The translations under genes were made by a program, and so were the position numbers. From contig NW_024881625.1 of assembly GCF_019059575.1 (NCBI RefSeq), forward strand, positions 496,001 through 560,000: a stretch of DNA of 64,000 nt. Direction: 5' to 3'. Of this stretch, positions 11,420-23,882 are shown piece by piece; the stretch's first letter is position 1, and every line of letters begins with the position of its first letter. Source of the DNA: Amphibalanus amphitrite. Lineage: Eukaryota > Arthropoda > Thecostraca > Balanomorpha > Balanidae. A model generated the notes under the pieces. The model did not search any database, was not told the DNA's origin, and was given only the letters and a program-made list of their open reading frames with translations.

Positions 11420-11559
11420 GAGGAGTCCATGGATTTTCGGCGACTCCGACTCTAACTCCGGCTTGCAAACACCAACTCCTACTTAGACTCCGGGCAGAGC
11501 TGTCGACTCCAACTCTTACTGCGACTCCGCAGACCTGCAGAGCCGAGGTATTTTCGGTG
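11420..11559. repeat. ACTCCG-rich repeat, split by the BEL element
   Basis: A repeat of ACTCCG-type hexamers (CGACTCCGACTCTAACTCC) continues on the far side of the LTR element at 19116-19205. This is therefore the pre-insertion target. The same motif type occurs inside the hAT-type element H (about 25.21-25.3 and 29.0-29.1 kb). Confidence 0.65.
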
Positions 11560-12237
11560 TGTTACTTGTTGTCAGCGACTCAGCCCCTGTTGTTAGATGT
11601 AAGCGCGCCCGCTATTCTGGCCGCCGCTCGTGACGTCACTCACTGACCGGGCGGTCAGGCGGCCCGGGCGGTGTGTGCCGGCCGGCCGATAGCCCGGGGC
11701 GCGGCCCAGCCGACATCGGAGGCGGCCGCGCCGGACGGAGACCAGTCGCGCTCGGAACGCCACCCCGTAGGTACGGCCTAGATTGCCGACCCTTGCACGC
11801 GGGCTCTGACGGGACGACGCGTCTCTGGTGACGGGTGGGTTCGGACTCGCTGCCGACTCAGTGCACCCCGACACCACACCAGACGGAGTCATCCGCGGGT
11901 GACTCCATTGCACTCTGGTGTCCGTCCGAATTAACTTGTCCCCCACAAACTTATAACTCTGGGCATATCGAACATATCTGGGCATATCGATCTTGATTAT
12001 TGGGCATTATAGTTCCTCGTTGTGCATTGTTAATTTTTGGCACCGTATATCTTGTTCTTCTCTACCGTTGTGCTCACGGTGAATACAATTAACTCGTGTC
12101 ATATTGCATCTGGGAGAGGGCCTCGACCGGCCTAGCGGCCGTCATACCATATCTATTATCTAACGTAATTCGGCCAACGTTTTTTCAGACACAGTAGGTA
12201 CACATACAGTCCACTTACCAGCCAGAATATCTCAACA
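11560..12237 (+). repeat. 5' LTR of the BEL/Pao element
   Basis: The 678-bp direct repeat starts with TG and ends with CA. Comparison with the copy at 18438 showed no difference by eye. Confidence 0.9.
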
Positions 12238-12394
12238 TAGTCCTCCTGGGGCCGGATAACTGTATCCTATGGTTTAGCTTTGTCTTATCGGCTATCGTTT
12301 TCTCCTATTACCAATTGCGTAGCATTTCAAATCCTTTGGTCTAGGTTTTTTGTTTCGATTATCATTTTCCATTACCATATCGAATAGCGGAGCC

Positions 12395-13600
12395 ATGTCG
12401 GAGGCACAAAAGGTCGAGACGTTGAAACAAAATCGGTCCAGAGAGCGAGCCAAGGCGACCAAAGGTCTTCATAAGCTGAAAGCCGCGTACCAGGCGTCTG
12501 ATGTTGATTCTGACGACCTTGCTTACCTGATACACCTAGGCGAGAAACAGCTATCGACGCTGGAGCAGCTAGGAGAGGCCTTACAACAGTATGAGGTCCC
12601 CGATGACTCTAGCCACGTTTCTGAGCTTGAAGAAGCGATCTTCAAATCCAAAAGGCGTCTGGAAAGACTGGATAAGACAGACACACCTCAGCCCAGTGTG
12701 GATCAGCGCGGCAGTTTCAAACTTGACCTACACCTCCCTAAATACAGCGGCGACCTGCTTGCCTGGCCTGAATTCTGGGAGCTCTATGCATCTGCGGTCC
12801 ACCGCAATGCTAGCTATTCCAACATTGAAAAGTTCGTCTTTCTGAGAGGACACTTGACGGGAGAAGCCGCCAGGTCCATTCAGGGACTCGCCACAACCGA
12901 CAAAAACTACCAGGTAGCTATTGACATTCTCAGAGACCGATTCGGAAAGGACGGTATCAGAAAAGACACACTGATGGCAAATTTGCTTGCTCTGCCTGCC
13001 GTGTCCAATCCTGATGACCTGAGAGGGTTGCGGCGTCTCATAGACGACCTCACCGCAAACGTTCGAGCACTGGACGCCCTCGACACGCCCTCCGATTCTT
13101 ATGGCGAGCTGCTACTACCGGTGATGAAGGGCAAAATCCCTGAGACATGGAGGATGCAGTGGGCCAGATCTCGTAAAACAGCCCCTACTGAGGAGGGGTC
13201 ATCAGAGTTCTCCCGCTTCATGATCTACCTCCACGAGGAGATGAAGAGGCCTCCCAGGTCCCATGTCAGAGGGGAAAGCCAAACCATGCAGAAAGTTCTC
13301 ACCAGTCACCCACTAAGTCAGCTACTAGCACGCTGAGTTCTCAACGGGTTCAGATGGTGACTAAGCCTAAATGGAGGTGCCAAGCGTGTGGACAGGGACA
13401 ACATGGCCTTGCAAAATGCGACCAGTACCACCGAATGACACCAGAGGATCGATGGAGCGTCGTGAAGAGGGCTGTCCACTGTGTCAGGAGCATCATCACT
13501 CATCTCTACATCGCGGGGAACGGGAGACATCAACAGCACCTTCGGCATCGGGGATAGCTCCCTATGCATTCCCGTCTCCACCTCAAATCCCAAAGAGTGT
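12395..13600 (+). pseudogene. Gag-like part of the BEL/Pao fossil (approximate)
   Basis: It starts with MSEAQKVETLKQNRSRERAK, a coiled-coil-like N-terminus, then a capsid-like region (LPKYSGDLLAWPEFWELY) typical of BEL/Pao Gag, then a cysteine/histidine-containing segment. Limits are approximate. It is part of a broken element. Confidence 0.7.
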
Positions 13601-13699
13601 AACGGGGATAGCTCCCCATGCATTCCCGTCTTCATCTCCTCAGCCATCAATGGTTGCAACCAGCCCAACAGTCGACTCAGCTCAAAGGACTGACCTGAA

Positions 13700-16600
13700 C
13701 TCAACACCACGAAGCTGTCGCTACAATGCCATCAGCCGGCACAACAATCAGTTCTTCCAAACCGCCCTGGTAGAAGCTTCAGGCCCGAAAGGACACCGGC
13801 TGGTACGAGTGCTATTGGATGGCGGATCAGACACCTCTTATGTGAGGACATCTCTGGCAGAGGATCTCGGTCTTCCGATCCTGAGAACTGACACATTCGC
13901 ATGTGTAGGCTTTCAGGAAAAGCTGGAAGAGCCTCGGCCATACCATCGAGTCCAGATCAACCTGCAAAGCCGATTTTGAGATGACCCAGTACAACTTGAG
14001 CTATACAGTACAGATCGGCTCTGCTCAGCGCTGTCATCCAGCAGCGACTATCCCGACTCTCTTCAGCTACCCGAAAAGATGGCTGATGACTTCAGAAGTG
14101 GACCAGTCGACATACTCATCGGCATTGACCAACTGTACGACGTTGTCCTCTGGGATCAGATCGAACTTGACGAAAGACTTCGAGCCATCGACACTGTCTT
14201 TGGTTACGTGCTGCACGGCCACCAGCGAGACCACCGCACAGACCAGTCAGACCATCACACCTACCATGGTCTCTGCATGGAGAAGATGTGGGATCTTGAA
14301 ACCATCGGAATCATACCAGAGAAAGACGCCGTCGCAGAACCTGATCTACCCAAGCCGACGTGGAACGAATCAGAAGGACGGTACCAGATGGGGCTGACGT
14401 GGAGGTCAGATGCCAGACCAATCTCCAACTTTGACGCTACAAAGGCGCGCACATCCCGTATGAAGGACAGACTAGGTGAAGAGGCTGTTGTCCAGTACCA
14501 GACCCAACTCACTGACTTGTTGGCAAGTTCTATCATTGAACCCATACCACCATTCGATTACAGTTCCTATGAGGTGCCACCCAGGAACAACTGTCACGGT
14601 GGGGAGCCCACAGTGAGTCCACCTGAGTCCCAAGGCGACTCAGAAGAAGAGTCCAACACTCACAGTCAATCCTTTGGCACTGTGTGTGAGAAGAGTCGTG
14701 ACCGGGTGGCTACAACAGCACCAGCGGGCCCAAACCAGCCTGGGGCTGGCGACGGGATAGTCCCCGCGCCGACCCAAGCGTTGAAGACTGAAAACGACCC
14801 TTCGCACGCATTTTACCTTCCACATCGTGGACTCCACCGCAATGGGAAGCTTCGGATAGTCTTTGATGGCTCGGCAAAGGACGGCACGGGGATCAGTCTT
14901 AATGACTACTTGGACGCCGGAGAAAACCTCCTCCTAAAGCTGCCCGCAGTAGTACTGAATTTTCGAGCAGGAATAGTCGGGTGCCAGTGCGATATTCAGG
15001 CCGCGTTCCATCAAGTGTTAGTGGAGCCTGAGGATCGCAAGTACCTCCAGTTTTTCTGGACCGATCTGCAACTGAGGTTTGCAAGAGTTCCATTCGGGCT
15101 TTCCTGCTCTCCCTACATGCTGTTGAAGACCATTGACACACACCTGGACAGCTACAAAACGTCAGACCCTGAGCTGTGCAGCAAAATCCGATTAGGAATG
15201 TACATGGATGACATCTGCACGACCTTCTCATCGCGGCAAGAAGCTGAGGCTGGAATGCAGAGATTGACTGAAGTTTTCAAAGACGCTAACATGCAACTCC
15301 ACAAAACTCGCCTCTCTGTGGACCGCACTTCCCATAACAAGGTTCTGGGAATGACCTGGAGCACTGAAACCGATCAGCTTTCGGTAACCGTGCACCAGAC
15401 CAAGTGTCCCACGACAAAAAGGGAGCTCCTATCAGTCATATCAAAGACATTTGACCCTCTGGGTGTTCTCACGCCTTGGGTGATTCAGGGAAAAATCATC
15501 TTTCAAAGGACTTGGCGAGGATCACGGGACTATCAGTGGGATGATCCGCTCCCTGAAGATCTCAAACGAGAGGTGAAGGCATGGTGGAGTGGAGCACACA
15601 ACCAAGTTGTCTCTTTCCCTCGCTCTATCTGGCTCAGTGAAGGAGACAGAGTATACCATGTCTTCTGCGATGCATCCGAGCAGGCGTACTGCGCGGCGAT
15701 CTACCTGGTCAGCAACGGAGAATCCAGGCTGGTGATCGCTAAGAGCAGACTGGCGCCTCTCAGCCCCAAACTTACCATACCTAGATTGGAGCTGATGGCC
15801 GCCTTGATTGGCGCTCGTCTGATGTTCGTTCAAAAAGCGCTGAAAATTCAGGAGCCAAACGTCGTCTTCTGGACCGACTCCACCGATGTTCTGTTCTGGA
15901 TCACGAACAACAAGCCTCGTAAGATATTCGTGGAGAATCGAGTTGCGACGATCCTTCAGCTGACCAGTCCCAAGCAGTGGAGACACGTTAAGGGTGTAGA
16001 CAACCCTGCTGACCTCGGCACGAGGGGTGTAGGGATCTCCACTGTCATCACCAGCGAGAAGTGGTGGACAGGCCCCCCACACATCCTCCAAAACCACTCA
16101 GCAGACACTGAAAAGGGGGAACTTCCTGAGCCGTCACCCGAAGCGCAGAAAGAAAACAAACCACAGACACCCAGCGACAAGGCGACAAAGTCCGCCAATG
16201 TGGCATCAACTGTTGACAAGCAGGATCGTTTGTTCGACATCACAAGACACTCAAAGCTCAAACAAGTTGTCGAGACGACCGCTTGGGTGAAGCGCTTCGT
16301 CAACAACGCCAGCCTTCCAGCGGAAAGGAGGACTAACGGGCTGTTGACCCCGGTGGAGCGCCGACAAGCGTTGGATTTTTGGATTCGAGAGGCTCAAAGG
16401 AGCGCCTACCATGAGGAACTGGATCGTGTTCTTCGCGGAGAACTACTACCGTCTGGCTCCCCTCCGGAGAAAATGAGACCTCAGTTGAATAGGGATGGAA
16501 TTCTGTGCGCAACTCCTCGCACAAATGAACCACCGCTTCCGATCCTGCCAGAACTGTCTCATATCACAACACTGGTCATCGATGAAGCCCATCGACGTAG

Positions 16601-17614
16601 CTTCCATCAAGGCACGAGAGCGACGCTGGCTCTGCTGTCCTCTGATTACCTTGTCAGAAGAAGAAGCGTGAAGCGGATCGTTGATACGTGCACCTCGTGC
16701 AGGAGATACAAGGGACTGAACTACCAGTCCGAGGACGGTGGTCTGCCTTCCTTCCGGACAGAGCCTAGTCGACCCTTCTCCAAAGTTGGCGTCGATTTCT
16801 TCGGGCCCCTCTACGTCGACGAGGGAACCAAAGTCTGGACTTTGTTGTTCACGTGTGCAACAAGTAGAGCAGTTCACCTGGAGCTGGTAAGGTCTCAAGG
16901 CCTTGAAGACGTGAAAAGGGCTTTGAGACGGTTCTTCGCTCTGCGCTCCACACCCGAGCTTATCTACAGCGACAATGCCAAGACGTTTCACGCCCTCCTT
17001 GCTCAAATGCTCACTTACCACGATCTGTGACATGGAGATTCATCCCTGAAGCTACCCCTTGGTGGGGAGGCTTTTGGGAAAGGATGATAGGGATCACTAA
17101 AAAATGTCTGAAAATTACGCTACATCAATGCCATCTTTCCTTCGAAGAGCTGGCAGTTACTCTATACGAGTTAGCGTTCCATCTGAACCTTCGCCCCCTT
17201 ACCTCCAGTGATGAAGAGCCATTGACTCCGGCACACTTACTCTTTGGTGTGACTTCAATCCGGGGCGTCGTGTCCAGCTCTGGCTGTCTCATGGATTGTG
17301 TGGACAGAGCCTGGCGCCACAGACGTCGCGTCTGTGATCACCTGATCAGACGATGGACCAGAGAGTACATAGCTGCACTGCGGTGCTGGACTGTCTCGCC
17401 CCGCGGACGTCCTTCACGCCTCCCAGCCGTCGGTGATGTTGTGCTTGTGCACGGCGAAGGTCCTCGCGGCCGCTGGCCGTTGGCCAGGGTCGAGTCACTC
17501 ATTACTGGTGCCGATGGCAAGTGCAGAGCCGCTGTCATCTACATGCGTGGCAAGAGAACCCGCAGACCGATGACTAAGCTATTTCAGTTGGAGGCCGCCC
17601 CTCAATCAAACTGA
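13700..17614 (+). pseudogene. Pol part of the BEL/Pao fossil (approximate)
   Basis: Domain order is aspartic protease, reverse transcriptase (FGLSCSPYMLLKTID, YMDDICTTF), RNase H (FCDASEQAYCAAIY), an H2C2-like zinc segment and a DDE integrase (VDFFGPLYVDEG, IYSDNAKTF), with a C-terminal tail rich in arginine. This order is characteristic of BEL/Pao. Limits are approximate. It is part of a broken element. Confidence 0.85.
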
Positions 17615-18437
17615 GCTCGAGCTGCAGCGTGCCCTCATAGGCTTACGGTCCGGCGCCTGACGCTGTTGTAATCCATACACTGAGCAAATGGCAGCGAGAG
17701 GTGGAGTGACTCGAGACGGAGATAGCTCTCCGCTTATGCAAATCACAGCTATTTGAAATATGCCGCTCTCAGAACTTATATTGCCCACTTATATGACTCA
17801 CATCGTTGCCTTTACAGTTCGGCATCGCTGCCGACTAGCGTTACCGATTTTCCCTTACAAATGCCCATGGATTAACATTTGTCTGATGCCCACTGTCGCA
17901 CATCTTACAGAGTGTTTTGTTTGCTTGACCCACCTGTGTCACACAGCTGACAGAGTGTTTTGTTTGCCATCAGACTCTGACCACTTCGCCATGTCAGTTC
18001 TGGAGCTGGTGGGGAGGCCACCGCTGCCCACCATCTGGAGCGGACACTCCTCAAGGCCCAGCTGGACCCGGTCGCCCGTGTCTTGCCACTGGGGCGGGCC
18101 TTAACCCGCAAGATGGGGCGCAAACGCCGTGGCCTTATGGGCTGCGACCGGTGGTACCAGCCAGACGGCATCCATTTAAATCGGGACGGCTATGAAAAAG
18201 TGGCGGACGCTGGATCATTCCCGGTGTGGCTGACGCTAAAACCAGAGGCGTAAGCGACACCGACGTCAGTGCGAGCGTGATGGCGATGGACCCACGTACG
18301 GATAAACCGAGTGGTAGTGGGATGTGATACGATGGGGAGTGCCTGACTTCTCTTTTGAGTACCTATGAGAAGATGATGTTTAATTTTGTTTGTGTGAAAG
18401 TTGTTGAAATGCAGCGTGCATTTCAAGATGGGGAGAA

Positions 18438-19115
18438 TGTTACTTGTTGTCAGCGACTCAGCCCCTGTTGTTAGATGTAAGCGCGCCCGCTATTCTGGCC
18501 GCCGCTCGTGACGTCACTCACTGACCGGGCGGTCAGGCGGCCCGGGCGGTGTGTGCCGGCCGGCCGATAGCCCGGGGCGCGGCCCAGCCGACATCGGAGG
18601 CGGCCGCGCCGGACGGAGACCAGTCGCGCTCGGAACGCCACCCCGTAGGTACGGCCTAGATTGCCGACCCTTGCACGCGGGCTCTGACGGGACGACGCGT
18701 CTCTGGTGACGGGTGGGTTCGGACTCGCTGCCGACTCAGTGCACCCCGACACCACACCAGACGGAGTCATCCGCGGGTGACTCCATTGCACTCTGGTGTC
18801 CGTCCGAATTAACTTGTCCCCCACAAACTTATAACTCTGGGCATATCGAACATATCTGGGCATATCGATCTTGATTATTGGGCATTATAGTTCCTCGTTG
18901 TGCATTGTTAATTTTTGGCACCGTATATCTTGTTCTTCTCTACCGTTGTGCTCACGGTGAATACAATTAACTCGTGTCATATTGCATCTGGGAGAGGGCC
19001 TCGACCGGCCTAGCGGCCGTCATACCATATCTATTATCTAACGTAATTCGGCCAACGTTTTTTCAGACACAGTAGGTACACATACAGTCCACTTACCAGC
19101 CAGAATATCTCAACA
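18438..19115 (+). repeat. 3' LTR of the BEL/Pao element
   Basis: The 678-bp repeat is preceded by a purine-rich stretch (GATGGGGAGA) that fits a polypurine tract. It is followed by the CGGTG target duplication. Confidence 0.9.
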
Positions 19116-19205
19116 CGGTGACTCCAACTCCGACCCCGGTTTCCTAAGTCGACTCCGACTCCGACTCCGGTCACAACTGTCGACTCCGCAGCCCTAATCT
19201 TAAAC

Positions 19206-20432
19206 ATTGCCGCGACCTGCCTGCGGATTTCATTGATGATTAAAGGTATTATCAGGGTTTTTTCCAAAATTTCGGACTTACTCAGTGAAACGTGTAGAAG
19301 AAGGTGACTGAAGCCCCAATCCAAAGTCATTCGTCTCAAAATTGCCTAATTTTCCAATGGTGGGCCTCCAAAGTTTTCGCGGCTGCCAGCCGCGTAAACT
19401 TGCGAGTACTTGGTGGTCCATCTCTAAACGCCCATAGGGTTTACACTAGCGGAGACTTTTCTAAAAATTTCTAGGGAAAATATAATGGATCTAGGGAAAA
19501 TAGAATGGATCTAGGGAAAATATAATGGATTATATGCTCCATTATATTTTCCCCAGACAAAATAGGGAAATATAGCATAGGTCCGTAACACAACGAACAC
19601 AACCTTCTTCTCATTCTTCTCAGCTTCTCATTCTAGATATCCTGTGGGTTATCAAAATAATTCAAATTAAAAAATTGTGTTGTGTGCGTTCAAACTAAGC
19701 TCATCCCGAGTGTAATTCAAGAATGTCTTAGTTCAAGTAATTAAACTTGAAAGTGATATAGCTCAAGCAATGAAGAAGCTTGGATGGAACTAGTGTTGAA
19801 TCAAAGTTACCTATCATTTTTAATGCTAAGTGCTGAACGATACCAATAATTCGAGACATCCGTTGTAAGATGTATGACGCAGATCAACTTTGATCAAGTG
19901 AAGAAAATAGATTTCAGATGAAATAATGTCAATGTTCAAGGCTGAGCGACTGGCAGATTTCGGAGTGAGCACGAGTGGCCTTGAGACATTCTGTTTCTGT
20001 AGGTACTCAAAATAAATAAATTATCATGTTGTGTGCTTTGAGGTTAAGTGTTATCAGTGGTGCTTCATGGTTGTGCTTTGTTGTTGGTGTATAGGCATGT
20101 TTTGAGCACATTGCAGCATGATATTGGTGGTGTGTAAAGCAACTGATCTCCGCAGACTTTGCACTTACTTGCAAAGCCTGCGGACTGACTTTGCAGACTT
20201 TGGCTGACAATGAGCAATGCATTGCTGACTGATATCATTTATTCTGTGTTTGTAGCACAAAGTACAGAAGTGGCACATACATTGTTACTTTGAAAACCTG
20301 ATGTGAATTTTGATGTAGAAAATTGGTGGCTGACGTTGAGTCCTGACGTATTGTGAGTAGTGTACATCTGGTGCATTGAGCGCAGACTTGAGACCAGTGA
20401 CGTTTGTATCAGTAGACTGTGTTTGAGTCTAC
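19206..20432. other. Unassigned sequence with a 20-bp triple repeat
   Basis: No gene was recognised. Three units of GGATCTAGGGAAAATATAAT-type lie at about 19470-19535, followed by an inverted half-unit (CCATTATATTTTCCCC). A weakly similar CTAGGGAAAAATC repeat occurs near 59.54 kb. Confidence 0.5.
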
Positions 20433-20438
20433 TTATAT

Positions 20439-20609
20439 GGGTAGTCATAAAGCAGGCGTCACACTTCTTTTTGCAACCAAGGAGATGCGCTATACCCAGA
20501 GATGCTTTCTCACCAAACCTTACCAAACCAAACCTAACCTACAGCGCCTCTCTTCGTTCGTTCATGGTTGCAAAAAAAAACAAGTGTGACGCCTGCTATA
20601 CTACTACCC
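20439..20609. mobile_element. 171-bp foldback MITE
   Basis: Inverted ends start GGGTAGT, followed by AGCAGGCGTCACACTT and TTTTTGCAACCA in each arm. The flanks are TTATAT on both sides (20433-20438 and 20610-20615), a likely target duplication. Superfamily is unknown. It is non-coding. Confidence 0.75.
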
Positions 20610-20615
20610 TTATAT

Positions 20616-21120
20616 GGCCTTGGTTTGAGTGTGGTGACTGAGTAAGCTGGTGTGTATAGCCATGCAATAAGTGTTTTGAAATATATTTTTGGGACAGTAT
20701 TGAAATGGTGTGTTTTGGCCATCTGGCATGGATGATGGAAAGTCACTAACTCAACTTCAGGAACACTTCTTCATTATGCTCATCTAAAGCACAATGATCT
20801 ATTTTCTCTTCGCAAGGATTGATTCCTAATTCACTGTCAATTATAACCTGGGCCAGAAGGTTTCGCTGAGCTACAGGGTTCATACAGATTCATCCACAGT
20901 GCTCAGCAGTGTATGTTTTCAGATTTCAACAGACTGTATTTTTTTCTGTATGTACATATGCATCATGCAAGGGTACAACAGATGCGGTATTTGGTAAGCA
21001 GTTGGCAGCAAGGTGGTGTTTGTACTTATTGGCAGAACTAGTTGAGCAGGACTAAAACTATCCTAGTTTCTCTCCAGTTTACTCAGATCCGTCTCAACAC
21101 ATTGAACATATTGAAAGCGT
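20616..21120. other. Unassigned AT-rich sequence
   Basis: No gene, RNA or mobile-element signature was seen. Confidence 0.45.
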
Positions 21121-21126
21121 TCATCC

Positions 21127-21810
21127 ATGAAATGTCTGCATGTATACTCATTTCCGAGAAGGCACGCTCGTCGCTCATCCATTGCCGAGCAGGCACGTGC
21201 GTGCCCATCGCCGGCGCGCATTAGCGCGCGTCCATGGCTGGGGCGCACGCGCGCGGCCATGGCCGGCATGCACGCACGCGCGCGCATCGTCGGCACGCAA
21301 GCGCGCGCCGCGTCCTTACCCGGCGAGCACGCCGCGTCCGTACCCGGCGCGCACCCGCGCGCGTCCACAGCCGGGGCGCACCCAAGCGAGTTCGTACCCG
21401 GCACGTACCGGCGCGCACCCGCGCGCGTCCGTACCCGGCCCGCACCCGCGCGCGTCCACTGCCGGCACTGACAGACCCTGACAGACGGGCGTGCTGCCGT
21501 CGGCGGTCCTGACAGATGAGCGGCGGGCCCGGCTCCCGCAGCTCCGGCAGCGGGCGGCAGCTCCGGTGACTGTTCCGGCAGCTCCGGCAGCGAGCGGCGT
21601 CTCCGGCAGCGCTCAGCAGCGGCGCCAAGCAGCAGCAGCGGCTGAGCCAACAGGCGGCCGCGGAGGCACGCCCCCCCCCCCCCCCTTTGCACATTGTTCG
21701 TCCATGGAGATGTCTGCAAGCACGCCCATTGTTGAGAAGGCACGTGCATCCATGGCTGAGCACTGAGCAGGCACGTGCGACCCCTTTGCACATTGTTCAT
21801 CCATACATAT
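21127..21810. repeat. GC-rich minisatellite block with direct-repeat borders
   Basis: Between about 21.23 and 21.48 kb, units of roughly 20-27 bp built on CCCGGCGCGCACCCGCGCGCG repeat imperfectly. A CCGGCAGCTCCGGCAG block follows. The region is bracketed by a direct repeat: ATGTCTGCA ... GAGAAGGCACG ... GAGCAGGCACGTGCG occurs near 21130-21200 and 21708-21778. The word CCTTTGCACATTGTTC also occurs twice (about 21684 and 21782). Long open frames on both strands are composition-driven. Confidence 0.65.
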
Positions 21811-23143
21811 CAATATAATTTACCTTATGATTAGTGTGAGTCTTACAAAATCTTAAACTCAAAAATACCACAAGGCAGGCTGCCTGGGTGAGTTGCTAAT
21901 ATGAACATAATGAACATTATACATTAGTGCAGTACCTATAAGCATCCATGCTGTGTGAAGGACTTGGCCCTCACGTTCATTCGTTTGGTGATTGCACATG
22001 GTGGCATGTGTACCAATTGTTCTCCCTAACCCTTCTTACAACTTTGACTAGCAAGTAGAAGCTGGCAAAATGCAAGGAGCTTACAAAGCATGCCTATATG
22101 TAGATAACTGAGGATGATTCTCTCAATTGAAGCATGATCCGCACTCAGCAGCTTCTTCTGTTCTGTTCCACAAACTAAAACTGAAATGCCTCAATTTTCC
22201 TCAAAATATATTCATTTATCACTCATAAACAACAAAAATATACATTAAGTAGGTACCAGGGCAATAAAAAACATACAAGTTACATATTTTTTCATCCACC
22301 GTCCTTTCACAGCAGCAATATGTAGAAACGCACCAAGACGTTCACGGAGAGCCCACCCATAACAAACTATAGTTGAAGCCGGGGCTCTGCTGCAGCAGCA
22401 GGGGAGACGTACAGGACACAGAGGTCATGTCACAACATCATGTTGTACAACCTGTTGTTCGAAAAAACAGATTAACATAGATCTTGAAAAACTGTAGGTA
22501 GCGCTTTCTTCAGTCACTTAGGTAAGCTTTCTCGCAAGACGTTACATTAGATTGACCACTCTTGACAAAATAATCAGATTGAAACTTAGCTCTTGTACCT
22601 GATGCACTTACATTTCAATTTATTGAAATAAAACACTCAAATTTACCCTTGAAAATTGTTGACATTTAAATGATATTAATCAAAATTTGATGATCAGCAA
22701 ACAACCTCAAGCTATTCAAATCACACCCAAATCAAAATAATAACTTTGGTAATGTTGATAACTCTTGCTGTCTTATTGAAAAGCAAATCTTCAATTTGTT
22801 CATATCCAAATTCAATGCCAAGCACTGAAATCTTGTTGCAAGGCCCTAAAAACAACAGACAAAAACAAAACAGACAAGGCCCGTTTTGTGGAAATCGACA
22901 GTGCGGTGCGGCGGCCTTGGCGAAATTTCCCAAGGCTGCTCTTTGTTTACATTTTAGTGATGGGCCAACTTGGCCGCCCAAGTACTTGTTTTGCGTGAGT
23001 AAGTACAATTTTGTCAATTTTGAAACGGCTATATCTCGCAAATTTTGGTGCCGATTTACATTTTATGCATATATTTAGAATCGGCAGAGTCTGGGGAGTT
23101 CATTGATTGGAAATTTATGCCGATTCCTTTCAATTTTTAAACC
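21811..23143. other. Unassigned AT-rich sequence
   Basis: No supported gene or complete element was seen. Open frames are short and mirrored on the opposite strand. Confidence 0.45.
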
Positions 23144-23389
23144 CTGATAATCAGCGGTGTAACTTTCTATATGTATGGGGGTGCAGGTGCACCCCCATCC
23201 CCTGAAAGTGCACCCCCATCACGTCAAAGTGCACCCCCATAGGCTAAGCGGCGCACCACACGCCGCCCGACACCGATAAGCTCTTGAGCAGATGGCGAGG
23301 GTGATTTCCCGGCTACATTCCGTCTCGTGACCGGCGTCGTGATGCTTGCGGGCTTGGGAAGCGTCCAGTCGTATCGTCCCCCAAAAATG

Positions 23390-23880
23390 GGTGAAAGGGG
23401 CACCCCGGCAAAAGCGGGACTTTCTCAGCAAAAGTGGAGCGCCCGAGGCAGAAGTAGGGCACCTCCAACGTAGGTTGGGATCGTCAAGCATAAGACTGGC
23501 GCCCCAGCGGAGGAGAGGCGCCCCCAGTAGGAATGAGGCACCTCAAGCATGGATTCGCCCAGTAGAAGAGCTTCCTCAGTAGAACACGGGCGACTCCAGC
23601 AGAAAGGGGCGCCTCACCAGAAGAGGGGTGCCCTAGCAGAAGAAGGACACCCCAGCAGAAAGGGGGCGCCCCACCAGAAGAGGGATGCTTCCAGAAGAAG
23701 AGAGGCACTCCAATATAAATGGGGCACCTCAAGCAAAAGTTGGGCTCGTCCAGCAGTAGTGGGGCGCCCCCAGAAGAAGAGGAGCGCTCCCAGCAGAAAG
23801 GGGCGCCACACCAGAAAGGGGCGCCCTACCGGGAGAGGGATGCCTAAAAAAGAGAGGCGCCCTAATACAAAAGGGGCACC
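23390..23880. repeat. GCGCCCCAGCAGAAG-type array in H2
   Basis: About twenty imperfect units of 22-24 bp built on GGGGCGCCCCAGCAGAAG. The same array appears inverted in H1 near 26.19-26.67 kb, and a further stretch is split at the H1 insertion point. Open frames reading HQKRGA/SRKGAP-type peptides are by-products of the array. Confidence 0.75.
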
Positions 23881-23882
23881 TG

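Larger units (their letters stand above)
11560..19115 (+). mobile_element. BEL/Pao-type LTR retroelement with both LTRs
   Basis: A 7.56-kb element has two 678-bp LTRs (TGTTAC...CAACA) and a 5-bp target duplication, CGGTG, at 11555-11559 and 19116-19120. The internal region is a gag-like part (about 12.4-13.6 kb), an aspartic protease (about 13.7-14.0 kb, LLDGGSDTSYV), RT plus RNase H (about 14.3-16.1 kb, YMDDICTTF) and integrase (about 16.2-17.6 kb, VGVDFFGPLYVD). Order and motifs match BEL/Pao, with no envelope-like gene seen. The LTRs look identical by eye, so insertion was recent. The coding region looks broken, with about three breaks. It inserted into an ACTCCG-rich repeat. Confidence 0.9.

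Noticed and set aside
21140-21800. Long arginine/alanine-rich open frames on both strands
   Set aside because: All frames are open because of extreme GC content and repetition; no domain was seen.
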